Shown in pieces: positions 1 through 51,449 of a stretch of DNA of 64,000 bases. The notes beneath the pieces are model-generated. The model made no database searches, was not told where the DNA came from, and saw only the letters and a list, made by a program, of their open reading frames with translations. Both the position numbers and the translations under genes were made by a program. Origin of the DNA: Cynocephalus volans (taxonomy: Eukaryota > Chordata > Mammalia > Dermoptera > Cynocephalidae); assembly GCF_027409185.1 (NCBI RefSeq), contig NC_084460.1:60586501-60650500 (forward strand). The letters are read 5' to 3'. Numbering within the stretch: the stretch's first letter is position 1; every line of letters starts with the position of its first letter.

Positions 1-38818
<38,818 letters not shown>

Positions 38819-39200
38819 GGCAGGCGGACTCTCAGCGGGGAGGGTCCGCGCCCCGCGCTGCCCCCGTCACCTCCTTCTTAGCGGTGTGACCCCCGACGGC
38901 GCAGCCCGGTGCTCAGAGGTTCCCGCCGGAGATTAAAAAAGCAGCAGCGCAGAGGCCAACACTCGGACCTGGAAATCAGGACAGAAAACGTTGCACCCAA
39001 CAGTGCAGCAGTCATACAGGAGTGCGAGCCACCGTTCTACTTCCTAGAAGCATCTCGGGGGCCAAAATGGCGTCTGCCCACGACCCTCAAAGGAATGCAG
39101 CGCGCAGGCGCCTTCGACCGTCAACTGGCCAATGAAAAGGCGCAACGGTAATGACGCAAGGCATGGCCGGAAAGGAGACTACTGGGAAAGCGGGAGCTCC

Positions 39201-41800
39201 GGCTTCAATTAAATGCTTTCTTCGGGAGGCTCGCATTATCACAGCTCCATGGAAGTGATGATGTTAAATTGGTTCTGTGTGTGCGCTTTGTTTGAGGAGT
39301 TTTTGAGTTACTCTTCCCGCTAAAATTACATTTTCCATCTTTCCGCCAAATAACCACCGTTCCCGTCATGCAGCGCTGCGCTCGGTTCCCGCCCTCAGTA
39401 CGTGGAGGAAGTGGCGCGTTGCTCTTTGGGACTTGTAGTTGCAAGCCTAGGGAACTATGTAGGGTCACTAACTGGAGTGATCGAAAGCACCTCCTTTCAA
39501 GGCATTTTACTTTTTTCCTTTCTTTTTAAAGTAAGTCTTAATTTCCATCTTAAGAAGACATTTGGTAAACAATAAGAAGTACAGATCTTTGCTCCCAGAA
39601 AGCTTCCCTGATGAAACCTTGCAGAGGATGATGTTGAACTTCACCTGAGCCTTGTGTCCCAGGAAAACAGCAGTGGTTAAGAAACCTCCTCATCCACTTG
39701 GGTTCTTGGAAGTGCTCACTGTAGAGAACCACCTTTTTCCATATGGCTTAGGTAAAACGTGTGCAGAAGATCGTCTTGTTTACCTGTGACAAAGCCAGAC
39801 AAAGACTTTTATCCTTCCATCTGAACCTGTTAGTAAGGCAGAACACAGACCCTCCAAATTCCCATTCATGGGCTCAAGAGTGATTATTTGAGATTAGAAC
39901 TCCTTCCCCCCCTGAAACTAGCTAGACACAGGGATAAACATTTTCTGTTCGCCTGACCAGCTGAAACTTCTACTGGTTGCAGAACAATCCCAACTATCAA
40001 TTATCCCACCTTCCACCCTTACAAAGGTCTAAAGCATAGCCATCTTGCCAAGACACTGATCATATCTGGGGTGCTCTCCCTATTGCAATAGCCTGAATAA
40101 AACCCATTTTCTTACTTATTTGTTTTTGTCTTAGAAGAGGAGGAGAACATCATTGCCTTCTGATTGGAGTAGGGCAAGTGGAGATGTAAGCAAAAATACC
40201 CCAGGAGGTACAGACTTGTAGAAATAGGGCCTATTGTTACTACTACACATAAGTGACCCTTTTGTTAGCCAGTCAGTATATGTTGACAGACCTCAGTACT
40301 AGGCTTCTGAAAAAGACAGGGGAAGGGAAGAAAGAGGGAGGAGTGGTTTCTCTCTGGAAATTGAATTTTCTGTTTTCTTACAAGAGAGTTCGTAGTTATT
40401 AATTCCCCAGTGTAGTGGAGCTTTGAAATCCAAGTTCTGCCCCTTCAGCTGTGGGAGTGACATCTTCTCAGGCTGTCATGAAAATCAAAAGAGCAAAGAC
40501 TTAACAGTGCCTGTAACCAAAGGTACAAAAATAAGATATTTGTTTACTTCATTTGATAGAAGAGACCCAGGATCTAAGCTCTGAAAGAGTGGGTGAGATT
40601 GTACCTCTGTAAATATGGCAGGATGAAAAGGGCAGAAGTCTAGGAAGACGTTCAATGGAAAGAAATCCAGCACAAAAACCACCTGTTAAGACGTTTTAGT
40701 TTCACCAGAGATATACGAGCAACGGCCGTGAAAGTGACTGTATTATAAACAATGCAATTGCATGAGGATAATTAGTGAATTTTAACATAAAAACTAACTG
40801 TCCTGGTGTTTTGGATAATGGAGAGATAGAAGCAGACTGCACACACAATTATGTGTTTAGCTCTAGAAGGCTGCAAAGAAGCATCAGATCTTAGTTTTTA
40901 CACGTAGGAAGCCAACAATTTAGTTAGAGACAGGAAACAGCTTTCAAATAAACATAGAGCTTAGTTAAACCAGTGTGGTTGTCAATGTAAACACACTTCA
41001 GGAGCGTTCCCCAGAGCTCCTTTCTATCTCTTGGCTGTCCCTCGGGGCCCCTGGTAGAGAAATTCTAGAGCAGCATAGATGTGCCTTTCTGAGTCTTAGC
41101 TGTCTTGCATTTTGAGGACTGTTGTCTCCCCACCTCACACCCCACCACTTCACCCCAGCACTCTTGGCCCATGGTAGCGTTAGCGAGGTACCTGAAAAAG
41201 AGGCTGTTTTCCCCACTAAGGATATTAGGGACAGAGAAGAATGGAGAGGCAAGCTCACAGCAGTCTAGAACTCTTTCTCTCTTAACTGATAACCCAGAGA
41301 CACTGAGTTCCCTAAATGAATATCAGGTTTATTTGGCCAGCCTCTTGAGACACTGTGACCTGAAGAACATATCAGGGAAAGGCCACGCAATGTAAGAAAT
41401 AGCCTGGCACTGACAGAGCTGCAGACTAGGTTCAAGCCTAGCTCTGGGCTTATTGTGCTTGGTGAGCTGGGACAAGCTCCCAGCCTTCTATGAGTCTCAG
41501 TTTCCCCATGGGTCAAATGAGGGGGTTGAGACAGAAGATTTCAAGTCCCCTCAGCTTCATTATTCTGTCAGAGAAGCCACCTGTGACCCTGCTTCTTGTG
41601 CTTGAACCGCTAGGGGGCCCTGCCAGGAAAGAAACAAAAGAAACGAGTGCATACTAAGACTGCTGTCCTGGCTGTGTGCATGTTCTCACAAGTCCTAGCC
41701 TCACAGCTCAGGAGAACACACGGAAGGTTTGTCCTATCAAGATTGTTTGTAATCCAGAAAACTGTGACCCACTTGAAAGCCCACTGATAGTGACTAGTGA
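39201..41800. other. Region 5' of IWS1, no gene found
   Basis: 39780-40140 looks like a decayed LTR (TGTGACAAAGCCAGACAAAG, then GCAATAGCCTGAATAAAACCC as a poly(A) signal region), but the borders are not clear. The remainder lacks convincing exons, repeats or RNA genes. Confidence 0.4.
39424..39442 (-). promoter_or_regulatory. ZNF143-like motif upstream of IWS1
   Basis: On the minus strand the site reads AACTACAAGTCCCAAAG, close to the ACTACAATTCCCA element bound by ZNF143/Staf. It lies about 600 bases upstream of the IWS1 start codon, beyond the densest CpG part. Function is inferred only from the motif. Confidence 0.4.
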
Positions 41801-41809
41801 ATTACTAAA

Positions 41810-43005
41810 TATCAGTACCATAGCACAATTTGCAGCCATTAACACAACAGAAGCAGATCTTTAGCTGCTGACATGGAAGGATGTCCAAAATACATATATT
41901 GATAAGTAAAAAAAAAAAAAAAAAAAAAAAACCAGGGTCATAGACCACTATAAATAGTATGATTTTGTTTATGTGAACAACCAAAATAACAAACAAAAAT
42001 GCAACCCAAGAATCTCTTAATAAACATGGAGAAGAAAGGACTTTCCAACAATGATTCAAAAGCCAAAAGCCATAAAACAAACGATTGAAAAATGTAAAAA
42101 GAAAAAACATTTTTAAATAAAACCAATGCATAGAAAAACAATACAACATTAGCAAAGTCAAAAATAAACAATTAGGAAATCTAAAAAAACAAATCGTAAC
42201 TCATGTTACATACTGATGGCTTGTCTCAGTAATGAGTACAGACCCCAGAAATCAATAAGAACACAAATAACCCAACAGAAAAATGGGCAAAAGATATGAC
42301 AGTTCACAGAAGAGAAAATATTAATGGCTCTAAAATACATAAAAGATATTCAACCTAAAATAAGAGCAAAGCAAATTAAAATCACATCAAGATACTACTC
42401 ATCACTTCTCAGACTGCAGACATCAGATAGCATTCCACTGGTGAGGCTGTGAAGAACGAGGCCCTCACACAAGGTGCTCGTGGGGATATATTAGTACAGA
42501 CCTTTACAGAAAGCAATTTGGAAATATTTATAAAAATTATAAATGCATATGACCTTTTGCCCAGCAATTTTATTTCTGAAAATATGTCCTACAAATATAC
42601 TTGAAAACATGCAAAATGATGTATCTATAAGATTGTTAATTGCGGCACTATTCATAGTAGCAAAGGATTGGAAATAACCTAAATGTCCAAACAGGAATGA
42701 TCACAAAATTGTGACACAGTCATACAACGGAATGTTACGTAGCTATAACAAAAAATGAGGAAGCTGTCTCATATATGAATATGGAAGGATTTCTAATCCG
42801 AATTCAGTGAAAAAATGTGAAACACAGAACAGTATTATAGTTATAGGAGATAATATACATTTGTTGTTGCTTGTGACTGTATCTTTTAAATCTGAAGACT
42901 ATATAAGAAATAAAGCACTACACTGATTGTCTGTTGGGGGAAGGGAGAACGGGGGAAGAGAGTGGGAAGAAGCCTTTACGTTTTTTTAAAACATGTGCTA
43001 CTTAC
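41810..43005 (+). mobile_element. Ancient L1 fragments
   Basis: 42240-42900 has ORF2 3'-end phrases on the plus strand (AAAATGGGCAAAAGATATGACAG, GCAATTTTATTTCTG, TAATTGCGGCACTATTCATAGTAGCAAA), and 41870-42010 is a second L1 3' end-like piece with a 26-base A run. No intact frame. Confidence 0.65.
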
Positions 43006-43009
43006 TTTT

Positions 43010-43568
<559 letters not shown>

Positions 43569-43811
43569 AGTCAATTCTATTTAATTTTGTGATGTCATAC
43601 CAAATTAACTTCACAGCCCAATAATAGGTTAGAGCCCATAGTCTAAAAACTTCAGAAGTGCCAGTCTTCACTTGCTCATGTTATAAAGCTATGTGGGCCA
43701 ATTGGCCACAATGGGGCCACATCTCCAGGCCCCAACAATCTAAGCAGCAATGTCTTATTTTCTCTGGTCGGGCTTTATATAGCAACTGTGGATATGTGTG
43801 CCTCCCCTGAG

Positions 43812-44015
43812 AAAAGCCCCACTTCTTTTTTTTTTTTTTTTTTTTAAAGATGACCAGTAAGGGGATCTTAACCCTTGACTTGGTGTTGTCAGCACCACGC
43901 TCACCCAGTGAGCGAACTGGCCATCCCTATATAGGATCCGAACCCGTGGCCTTCGTGTTATCAGCACCACACTCTCCCAAGTGAGCCACAGGCCAGCCCT
44001 AAAAGCTCCACTTCT
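43812..44015 (-). mobile_element. Dimeric tRNA-derived SINE with target duplication
   Basis: Core 43827-44000. Minus strand reads GGGCTGGCCTGTGGCTCACT, GTGGTGCTGATAACACGAAG, GGGTTCGGATCCTATATAGG, then a second unit with GTTCGCTCACTGGGTGAGCG and GGGTTAAGATCCCC, and a poly(A). AAAAGCCCCACTTCT and AAAAGCTCCACTTCT flank it. Best full-length example of the lineage-specific dimer in this window. Confidence 0.92.
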
Positions 44016-44199
44016 ATGCCTACTTGTGTACGTGTGGCTAGGTGATTTTATATTCAAGTCACAAAAGGATTCTTTTTGTTTTTGTTTTGTTTTAGTTTAG
44101 TTTTTGTTTTGTGGAGAGCTCCACGTCACTGGAGGTGTGTGAGCAGGGACTGCATATACGTCATACAGAGATTCAGCTTTGGAACCATGGTTAAACCAT

Positions 44200-47100
44200 G
44201 TGACCTCCATGCCTTTTTTCCTACTATTATTTTATTGCAGTAAAACATATAACACACAATGTGCCATTTTAACCATTTTGAAGTGTTCAATTAAGTGGTA
44301 TTAATGACATCCACGATGTTATGCAACCATCATCACTTTCTATTTTCAAAATTTTCTGTTACCATAAACAGAAACTCTATACCCTTTAAGTAATAACTGT
44401 CCATTTCCCCTTTCCCATAGCCCCTGGTAACCTCTTTTTTTTTTTTCCTTAATTTTATTTTGTCAATATACAATGTGGTTGATTATTGTGGCCCATTACT
44501 GAAACCACCCTCCCTCCTCCCTCTATCCCCTCCCACCCAACAATGTCCTTTCTGTTTGCTTGTCGTATCAACTTCAAACAATTGTAGTTGTTGTGTCTTC
44601 TCCCCCCCGCCGCCGTCTTTTTTTTTGTGTGTGTGTGTGTGTGTGAATTTATTTATTTATTTTTAGCTCCCACCAATAAGTGAGAACATGTGGTATTTCT
44701 CTTTCTGTGCCTGACTTGTTTCACTTAATATAATTCTCTCAAGGTCCATCCATGTTGTTGCAAATGGCAGTATTTCATTCATTTTTATAGCTGAGTAGTA
44801 TTCCATTGTGTAGATGCACCACATTTTCCGTATCCACTCATCCGATGATGGACATTTGGGCTGGTTCCAACTCTTGGCTATTGTAAAGAGTGCTGCGATG
44901 AACATTGAGGAAAAGGTATACCTTCGACTTGATGATTTCCATTCCTCTGGGTATATTCCCAACAGTGGGATAGCTGGGTCATATGGCAGATCTATCTGCA
45001 ATTGTCTGAGGAACCTCCATACCATTTTCCATAGAAGCTGCACCATTTTGCAGTCCCACCAACAATGTATGAGAGTTCCTTTTTCTCCGCAACCTCGCCA
45101 GCATTTATCGTTCAGAGTCTTTTGGATTTTAGCCATCCTAACTGGGGTGAGATGGTATCTCAGTGTAGTTTTGATTTGCATTTCCCGGATGCTGAGTGAT
45201 GTTGAGCATTTTTTCATATGTCTGTTGGCCATTTGTATATCTTCCTTAGAGAAATGCCTACTTAGCTCTTTTGCCCATTTTTTAATTGGGTTGCTTGTTT
45301 TTTTCTTGTAAAGTTGTTTGAGTTCCTTGTATATTCTGGATATTAATCCTTTGTCAGATGTATATTTTGCAAATATTTTCTCCCACTCTGTTGGTAGTCT
45401 TTTAACTCTGTTAATTGTTTCTTTGGCTGTGCAGAAGCTCTTTAGTTTGATATAATCCCATTTGTTTATTTTTCCTTTGGTTGCCCGTGCTTTTGGGGTC
45501 ATATTCATGAAGTCTGTGTCCAGTCCTATTTCCTGAAGTGTTTCTCCTATGTTTTCTTTAAGAAGTTTTATTGTTTCAGGGTGTATATTTAATTCTTTAA
45601 TCCATTTTGAGTTGACTTTAGTGTACGGTGAAAGGTATGGGTCTAGTTTCATTCTCCTGCATATGGATATCCAGTTCTCCTAGCACCATTTGCTAAAGAG
45701 GCAGTCTCCTCCCCAGTGTATAGGCTTGGTGCCTTTGTCAAAGACCAGATGGCTGTAGGTGTGTGGGTTGATTTCTGGATTCTCTATTCTATTCCATTGA
45801 TCAGTGTGTTTGTTTTTATGCCAGTACCATATTGTTTTGGTTATTATAGCTTTGTAGTATAGTTTAAAGTCAGGTAGTGTTATGCCTCCAGCTTTATTTT
45901 TTTTTTTTGCTCAGCTTTGCTTTGGCTATGCATGGTCTTTTATTATTCTATATAAATGTCTGGATAGTTCTTTCCATTTCTGAGAAAAATGTCATTGGAA
46001 TTTTGATGGGGATTGCATTGAATTTGTATATCACTTTGGGTAGTATGGACATTTTCACTATGTTGATTCTTCCAATCCAAGAGCATGGGATATCTTTCCA
46101 TCTTCTTGTATCCTCTCTAATTTCTCTCAGCAGTGGTTTGTAATACTCATTACAGAGATTTTTTAACTCAATTCCTAAGTATTTTATTTTTTTGGTAGCT
46201 ATTGTAAATGGGCAGGCTTTCTTGATTTCTCCTTCTGCATGTTCACTATTGGACAATAGAAATGCTACTGATTTTTGTGTGTTGATTTTGTATCCTGCTA
46301 CTGTGCTGAAATCATTTATCACCTCCAAGAGTTTTTTTGTAGACGCTTTAGGCTGTTCGATATATAGGACCATGTCATCTGCAAACAGGGACAGTTTGAC
46401 TTCATCTTTTCCAATCTGGATGCCCTTTATTTCCTTCTCTTCTCTGATTGCTTTGGCTAGTACTTCCAACACTATGTTGAATAGGAGTGGTGAGAGTGGG
46501 CATCCTTGTCTAGTTCCTGTTCTTAAAGGAAAAGCTTTCAGCTTTTCCCCATTCAGGATGATATTGGCAGTGGGTTTATCGTATATGGCTTTGATAATGT
46601 TGAGATACTTTCCGTCTATAACTAACTTATAGAGGGTCTTTGTCATGAATGAGTGTTGAATTTTATCAAATGCTTTTTCAGCATCTATAGAGATGATCAT
46701 ATGGTCCTTGTGCTTGAATTTATTAATATGGTGTATCACATTTATTGATTTGCATATGTTGAACCAACCTTGCATCCCTGGGATGAATCCCACCTGATCG
46801 TGGTGAATAATTTTACGTATGTGTTGCTGTATTCTGTTTGCTAGTATTTTAGTGAGAATTTTTGCATCTATATTCATCAAGGATATCGGCCTATAGTTTT
46901 CTTTTTTGGTTATATCTTTACCTGGTTTTGGTATCAGGATGATGTTTGCTTCATAGAATGAGTTTGGGAGATTTGCGTCTGTTTCAATCTTTTGGAATAG
47001 TTTGTAAAGAATTGGTATCAATTCCTCTTCGAATGTTTGGTAAAATTCTGCTGTGAATCCATCTGGTCCTGGGCTTTTCTTTGTTGGGAGCTTTCTGATA

Positions 47101-47440
47101 ACAGCTTCTATCTCCTTTATTGTTATTGGTCTGTTCAGATTTTCTACATCTTCATAGCCCCTGGTAACCTCTAATCTACTTTCTTTCTCAATGAATTTTC
47201 CTGTAAGTATGAATTCCATATGAGTAGAATCATATAGTATTTGTCCTATTGTGACTGGCTTATTTCGCTTAGCATATGCTCAAGGTTCTTCCATGTTATA
47301 GCATGTATTAAGGCTCCGTTCTTTTTCTGTGGCTAAATAGTATTCCATTGTATGCACATACCATATTTTGTTTATCCATTCATCTCTCAGTGGACATTTG
47401 GATAGTTTGTACATTTTGCCTACCATAAGTAATGGTCCTA
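44200..47440 (-). mobile_element. Old L1 3' fragment used as target by a younger L1
   Basis: 44200-44435 and 47173-47440 read continuously once the younger insertion is removed: ATATAACACACAATGTGCCA, CTCTAATCTACTTTCTTTCTC, TTTGTCCTATTGTGACTGGC, TTATCCATTCATC. This is the reverse complement of an L1M-type 3' end. Confidence 0.75.
44416..47172 (-). mobile_element. 5'-truncated L1 (2.7 kb) with perfect 20 bp target duplication
   Basis: Element 44436-47152 on the minus strand, poly(A) at its 44436 end, flanked by CATAGCCCCTGGTAACCTCT at 44416-44435 and 47153-47172. It covers most of ORF2 from just before [20 protein letters not shown]: reverse transcriptase with the [14 protein letters not shown] catalytic box (about 46370), then the C-terminal region ending [13 protein letters not shown]. 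The endonuclease domain, ORF1 and 5' UTR are missing. The frame is broken at an A run (about 45895-45906) and by an in-frame TAG near 45680, so it cannot encode complete ORF2p. The 3' UTR carries a (GT)n run at 44627-44645. Confidence 0.92.
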
Positions 47441-48312
47441 TGAACAAGAGTTGCAGAATACAAAATCAACACACAAAAAAATCAGTTGTATTTCTATACA
47501 CTAGTAATGAACAATCTGGAAAGCAAAGAAAAAAGCAACTATGTTTACAATAACATCAAAAAGAATACAATACTTCGGAAATTTAACTAAGGAGGTGCAA
47601 GACTTGTGCACTGAAAATGACAAAACATTGCTAAAAGAAATGAAAGAAGATATAAATAAATAGAAAGAAACCCTGTATAAATGGATTAGAAGTGATCCAT
47701 TTATCCAATATTTATCCAATATTGCCCAAAGTGATCGACAGATTTCCTGCGATCCCTATCAAAATCCCAATGACTTTTTTTTTTTTTTTTTTTTTGCAGA
47801 ACTGGAAAAACTTATCCTTGAATTTATATGTTATTTCTAGGAGCTCCCGAATAGCCAAAACAATCTTGAATAAGAAAAAAGTGAGAGGACTCACACTTCC
47901 TGATTTCAAAATTTACTACATAGCTACAGTAATCAAAAAGTGTGGCATTGGCATAAGAACAGACAGATAGGCTGTTGGAATAAAATTGAGAGCCCTGAAA
48001 TAAACCTTTACGTGTATGATCAACTGATTTTTGACAAAGGTGCCAAGACCATTAAATGTGGGAAAGAATAGTCTCTTCAACAATGGTGCTGAGAAAACTG
48101 AATATCCAGATGGTAAAGAATGAAGTTGAACCCTTACCAAATACCATAAACTGAAGAGCTAAACTATAAAACTCTAACAAGAAAACAAGAGCAAAGCTGC
48201 ATGACCTTGGATTTTATGATGGTTTCTTAAATATGACACCAAAAACATAGGCAATGAAAGAAAAAACAAATAAATTTGACTTCATTAAAATAAAAAACTT
48301 GTGTGCATTAAA

Positions 48313-48376
48313 GGATCACTATCATGGATCCCCATACTCATGCCACTCAGCTGCCAAAATAAAGAGATCACTATCA
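48313..48376 (+). mobile_element. 5'-truncated SINE inside the L1
   Basis: Core 48325-48365 has GGATCCCCATACT, CAGCTGCCAAAATAAAG, the 3' end of the tRNA-derived SINE. GATCACTATCA is repeated at 48314-48324 and 48366-48376. Confidence 0.7.
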
Positions 48377-48400
48377 AGAGAGAGAAAAGACAACTCCTTG

Positions 48401-48737
48401 TGTTAGGAAAAATCAAAATTAATTCTTTCAGTAGCTTGTTTTGCCTTTAAAATAAAACCTGCTTATTGTATCAGCTTTACTTATAATCAACTGCTCTGCA
48501 CTCCCACTTCTGTAAACTGTGCTTGCTTATCACAATAGCTACTGCACTGTCTACATGAATGCTGAGAAAGCGAAACCTAAAACCCAGAAGAATTTGCCTA
48601 AATAAACCCTGTATGACCTAAACTTGGGACTCAGAGCTTGGAGTGCTAGCTCATCTGGGCCCTCTGGCATAATAAAATACCTGACCCTCCAACCCTCTGA
48701 GTGCCAACCACTTCTTTGTCAAGTCCATTCCATAACA
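48401..48737 (+). mobile_element. Solo LTR inside the L1
   Basis: 337 bases starting TGTTAGGAAAAATC and ending CCATAACA, with an internal GCCTAAATAAACCCTGTATGACC that looks like a poly(A) signal region. The L1 sequence resumes on both sides. Flanking 4-mers are CTTG and CTAG, compatible with a mutated 4 bp target duplication. Family not identified. Confidence 0.6.
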
Positions 48738-49239
48738 CTAGAACGGAAGAACATCTATGCAAATCATATATCTGATAAGGGCTTGATATTTAGAATATAT
48801 GAAGAACTCCTAAAACTCAGTAACAATAAGATGACCCAATTCAAAAATGGGCAAAGGAGACAAAAAAGTAGAAAAAAAAATGGACAAAGACTTGAATAGA
48901 CATTTCTCAAAGAAGATAAACAAATGGCCAATTTAGAACATTAGAAGTTCCTCCTTGGTGTCATTAGTCACTAGGAAAATGCAGATCAGAACCCCAATGG
49001 GATACCACTTTAAACCAACTGGAATGGCCATCATAAAAATAACAGAAAATAACAAGTATTGGTGAGGATATGGAGCAACCAGATCTTTGTACATTTGCTG
49101 ATACAAATGTAAAATGATGCTATGGCCACTGAGAACAATAGTTTGGCAGTCCCTCAGAAAATTAAACATGAAATTACCACGTGAACCAGCAATTCTCCTA
49201 GGTATAGACCTGAAAGAATTGGAAATAGGGGCTCCAATA

Positions 49240-49660
49240 GAGTCTTTGTTTTTTAATACACTTTTTATTTTGAAACAGATTTACAGAAATTTCTAAGTAC
49301 AGAGAGTTTCCACATGTGCCCCATTCAGTTTTCCTAATATTAACTTCTTACATAACCATTTATTGTTACATTACATTTGTCAAAACTATCAAGCCAACAA
49401 AACTCTAGGCTTTATTTATTTATTGGAGGCTGGCCATTATGGGGATCCAAACCTGTGACCTTGGTGTTATAAGTCTGCACGCCAACCAACTGAGCTAACT
49501 AGCCAACCCTTCTAGGCTTTATTTAGGTTTTAGCCATTTTTCTACTAATGTCTTTTTTCTGTCCCAGGATCCCATTCAGGATACCACATTGCATCTAAGC
49601 ATCATGTCTCTTTAATATCCTCTGGTCTGTGACAGTTTCTCAAACTTGTTTTTCATGATC
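49240..49660 (-). mobile_element. L1 3'-like fragment split by a SINE
   Basis: TTTTGAAACAGATTTACAGAAATT, CCCATTCAGTTTTCCTAATATTAAC and TCCCATTCAGGATACCACATTGCAT resemble an antisense old LINE 3' end. Confidence 0.45.
49404..49525 (-). mobile_element. tRNA-derived SINE with 15 bp target duplication
   Basis: Core 49419-49510, plus-strand GGCTGGCCATTATGGGGATC, CCAACCAACTGAGCTAACTAG. TCTAGGCTTTATTTA is identical at 49404-49418 and 49511-49525. Confidence 0.88.
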
Positions 49661-49661
49661 A

Positions 49662-49872
49662 TGATCATGACAACTTTTTATTTTTATGTTTTGTTTTGTT
49701 TTTGTTTTGGCGGCTGGCTGGTAGAGAGATCCAAAACCTTGACGGGTTTTTATTTTTTAACTATTATTTTTGGCAGCTGGCAGGCACAGGGATTAAACCT
49801 GGGACCTTGATGTTATCAGCACCATGCTCTAACCAACTGAACTAACTGACCAGCCCTGATCTTGACAGTTTT
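49662..49872 (-). mobile_element. Two-unit tRNA-derived SINE
   Basis: Two SINE 3' parts in tandem on the minus strand (GGCTGGCTGGTAGAGAGATCC and GGCAGCTGGCAGGCACAGGG), the second extending to the head CAGTTAGTTCAGTTGGTTAG. TGATCATGACAACTTTT (49662-49678) and TGATCTTGACAGTTTT (49857-49872) flank it. Confidence 0.75.
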
Positions 49873-50054
49873 GAGGAGTACTAGCCAGGTATTTTGTAGA
49901 GAGTTCCTCAACGTGGGTTCATCTAATGTATTTCTCATGATTAGACTGGGTTGGTAAGTTTGGGAGAAGAAGACGACAGGGATGAAGTACCTATCTCATC
50001 ATGGCACATGAACATGATTTATCACAGGTGACGTTAAAGTTCATCTCTTAGTGT

Positions 50055-50545
50055 GTTAGTCTGCTAGAGCTGCCATAACAAACACCAGAGTCAGTGACTC
50101 AACAGAAATTCAAGCTGACTAGTTAACTCAGCAGGTTAGAGCATAGCCTTGTAACACTAAGGTCTAAGGGTTCGGGTCGTCATACTGGCCATCAGCCTAA
50201 GGGAGAAAAAAAACCCAGTAATTCATTTTCTCACAGTTCTGGAGGCTAGAAGTCCAAGACCAAGTTGTCGGCAACTTGAGACCTGTCTCCTTGGCTTGTA
50301 GATGAACATCTTCTCCCTGTGTCCTCACATGGTCTTCCTTCTGTTTGTGTCTGTGTCCTAATCTGCTCTTCTTATAAGGACACCAGTCAGATTGGATTAG
50401 AGCCCACCCAAATGACCTATTTTACCTTAATCATCTCTTTAAAGGTCCTATATCCAAATACAGTCACATTCTGAGGCACTGGGGATTAGGACTTCAACAT
50501 ATGAATTTTGGGGAGACACAATTGACTTATAACACTTGTTTAAAT
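50055..50545 (-). mobile_element. MLT1/MST-type LTR carrying a SINE
   Basis: Plus strand shows GTGTTAGTCTGCTAGAGCTGCC, TCTCACAGTTCTGGAGGCTAGAAG, CCTTATAAGAAG-type text and CACATTCTGAGGCACTGGGG, the reverse complement of a MaLR LTR. Confidence 0.85.
50103..50225 (+). mobile_element. tRNA-derived SINE inside the MaLR LTR
   Basis: Core 50113-50215: GACTAGTTAACTCAGCAGGTTAGAGC, GGGTTCGGGTCGTC, A-rich end. CAGAAATTCA (50103-50112) and CAGTAATTCA (50216-50225) flank it. Confidence 0.8.
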
Positions 50546-50689
50546 TGTTTAAGTTGCGTGTCCTAGTCTTTCAAATGTAAAGTTATGTAGAATATGCATA
50601 AAGCAAATGTACATCACAGTGCCTGGTTTTCCTAAGCCTTGCAGTTTCAAATATTGACCTTACAAAATACAGGAAATTTTCCCCAGGCT

Positions 50690-51090
50690 ATTAAGTCTCT
50701 GTTGTAAGATAAAGATTTGTAACACAGCACGGTTGCTGGCTCAAAGACAGACAGGTTACTGATTGATATGTAAAGATACTGGGAAATTGATGTAAGAAGG
50801 AATGTTTGTAAGATCAAGCTTTTATTGGTGGACTACTTAATTGCCTTAATGGAATGTCATCTGACTTGTTTTTACTGAATGCTACCAACTTCCATTGTTA
50901 AAACTTGTTAAAATGATAACCTCACCTATGTCTCTTCCTGCAACTTCATGGGCTGGAAAATAAATGCAGGAAGAAAACCCCAATTCGTGGTTAATTTCCC
51001 AAATGGAAGGAATGCCTCTATCTTGAGGGTTCTGGGAAATTAATCCCTTTTTGAGGCTTCTCACTGCTCAGAAGAGATGGGCTTTGAGTA
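50690..51090 (+). other. LTR-like sequence
   Basis: Has a CTGGAAAATAAATGCAGGAAG poly(A)-like signal followed by a GC-richer tail, similar in layout to 61490-61910. Could be two old LTRs of one family; no borders or target duplications found. Confidence 0.3.
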
Positions 51091-51172
51091 ATCTTTGGTG
51101 GCTCCATCACCCAGGGGAAAAGGGGTGACAAATCCATGGGAGGAAAAGCAACAAAATGACTATTTTTCTCTT

Positions 51173-51310
51173 TCCATACTCTATTTACTTTTTTTTTTTT
51201 TTTTTTTTTTTGGCAGCTGGCTGGTGTGGAAATCCAAACCATTAGACCTTGGTGTTATAGCACCATGCTCTTATGAACTGAGCTAACTGACCAGCGTCCG
51301 TACTCTGTTC
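51173..51310 (-). mobile_element. tRNA-derived SINE
   Basis: Core about 51189-51295, a 24-base T run, GGCAGCTGGCTGGTGTGG and GAACTGAGCTAACTGACCAGC. TCCATACTCT (from 51173) and TCCGTACTCT (from 51297) are target duplications. Confidence 0.85.
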
Positions 51311-51449
51311 TTTGGAAGTAAGTCACTGAGTCCAGCCCACAAGGGGAGAGGTGTGTAATTTTCTGGTTAAAAACAATTTAAAAAACAAGCAGAGGATTCC
51401 CTAATTCTTCCCATGTCCCGTGTCTATGTGATCACAGAAGTGTGGGGAC

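Larger units (their letters stand above)
47445..49235 (+). mobile_element. Old L1 ORF2 remnant, plus strand
   Basis: ORF2-derived phrases in order: TACAAAATCAACACACAAAA, ATCCCTATCAAAATCCCAATGA, TTCCTGATTTCAAAATTTACTAC, AACTGATTTTTGACAAAGG, AAATCATATATCTGATAAGGG, AATGGCCATCATAAAAAT. Frames are short and broken. It is split by a 5'-truncated SINE (48313-48376) and a solo LTR (48401-48737). Confidence 0.8.

Noticed and set aside
44814..46632. Plus-strand frames of 165 and 146 codons
   Set aside because: They are antisense to the L1 ORF2 and match no known protein.
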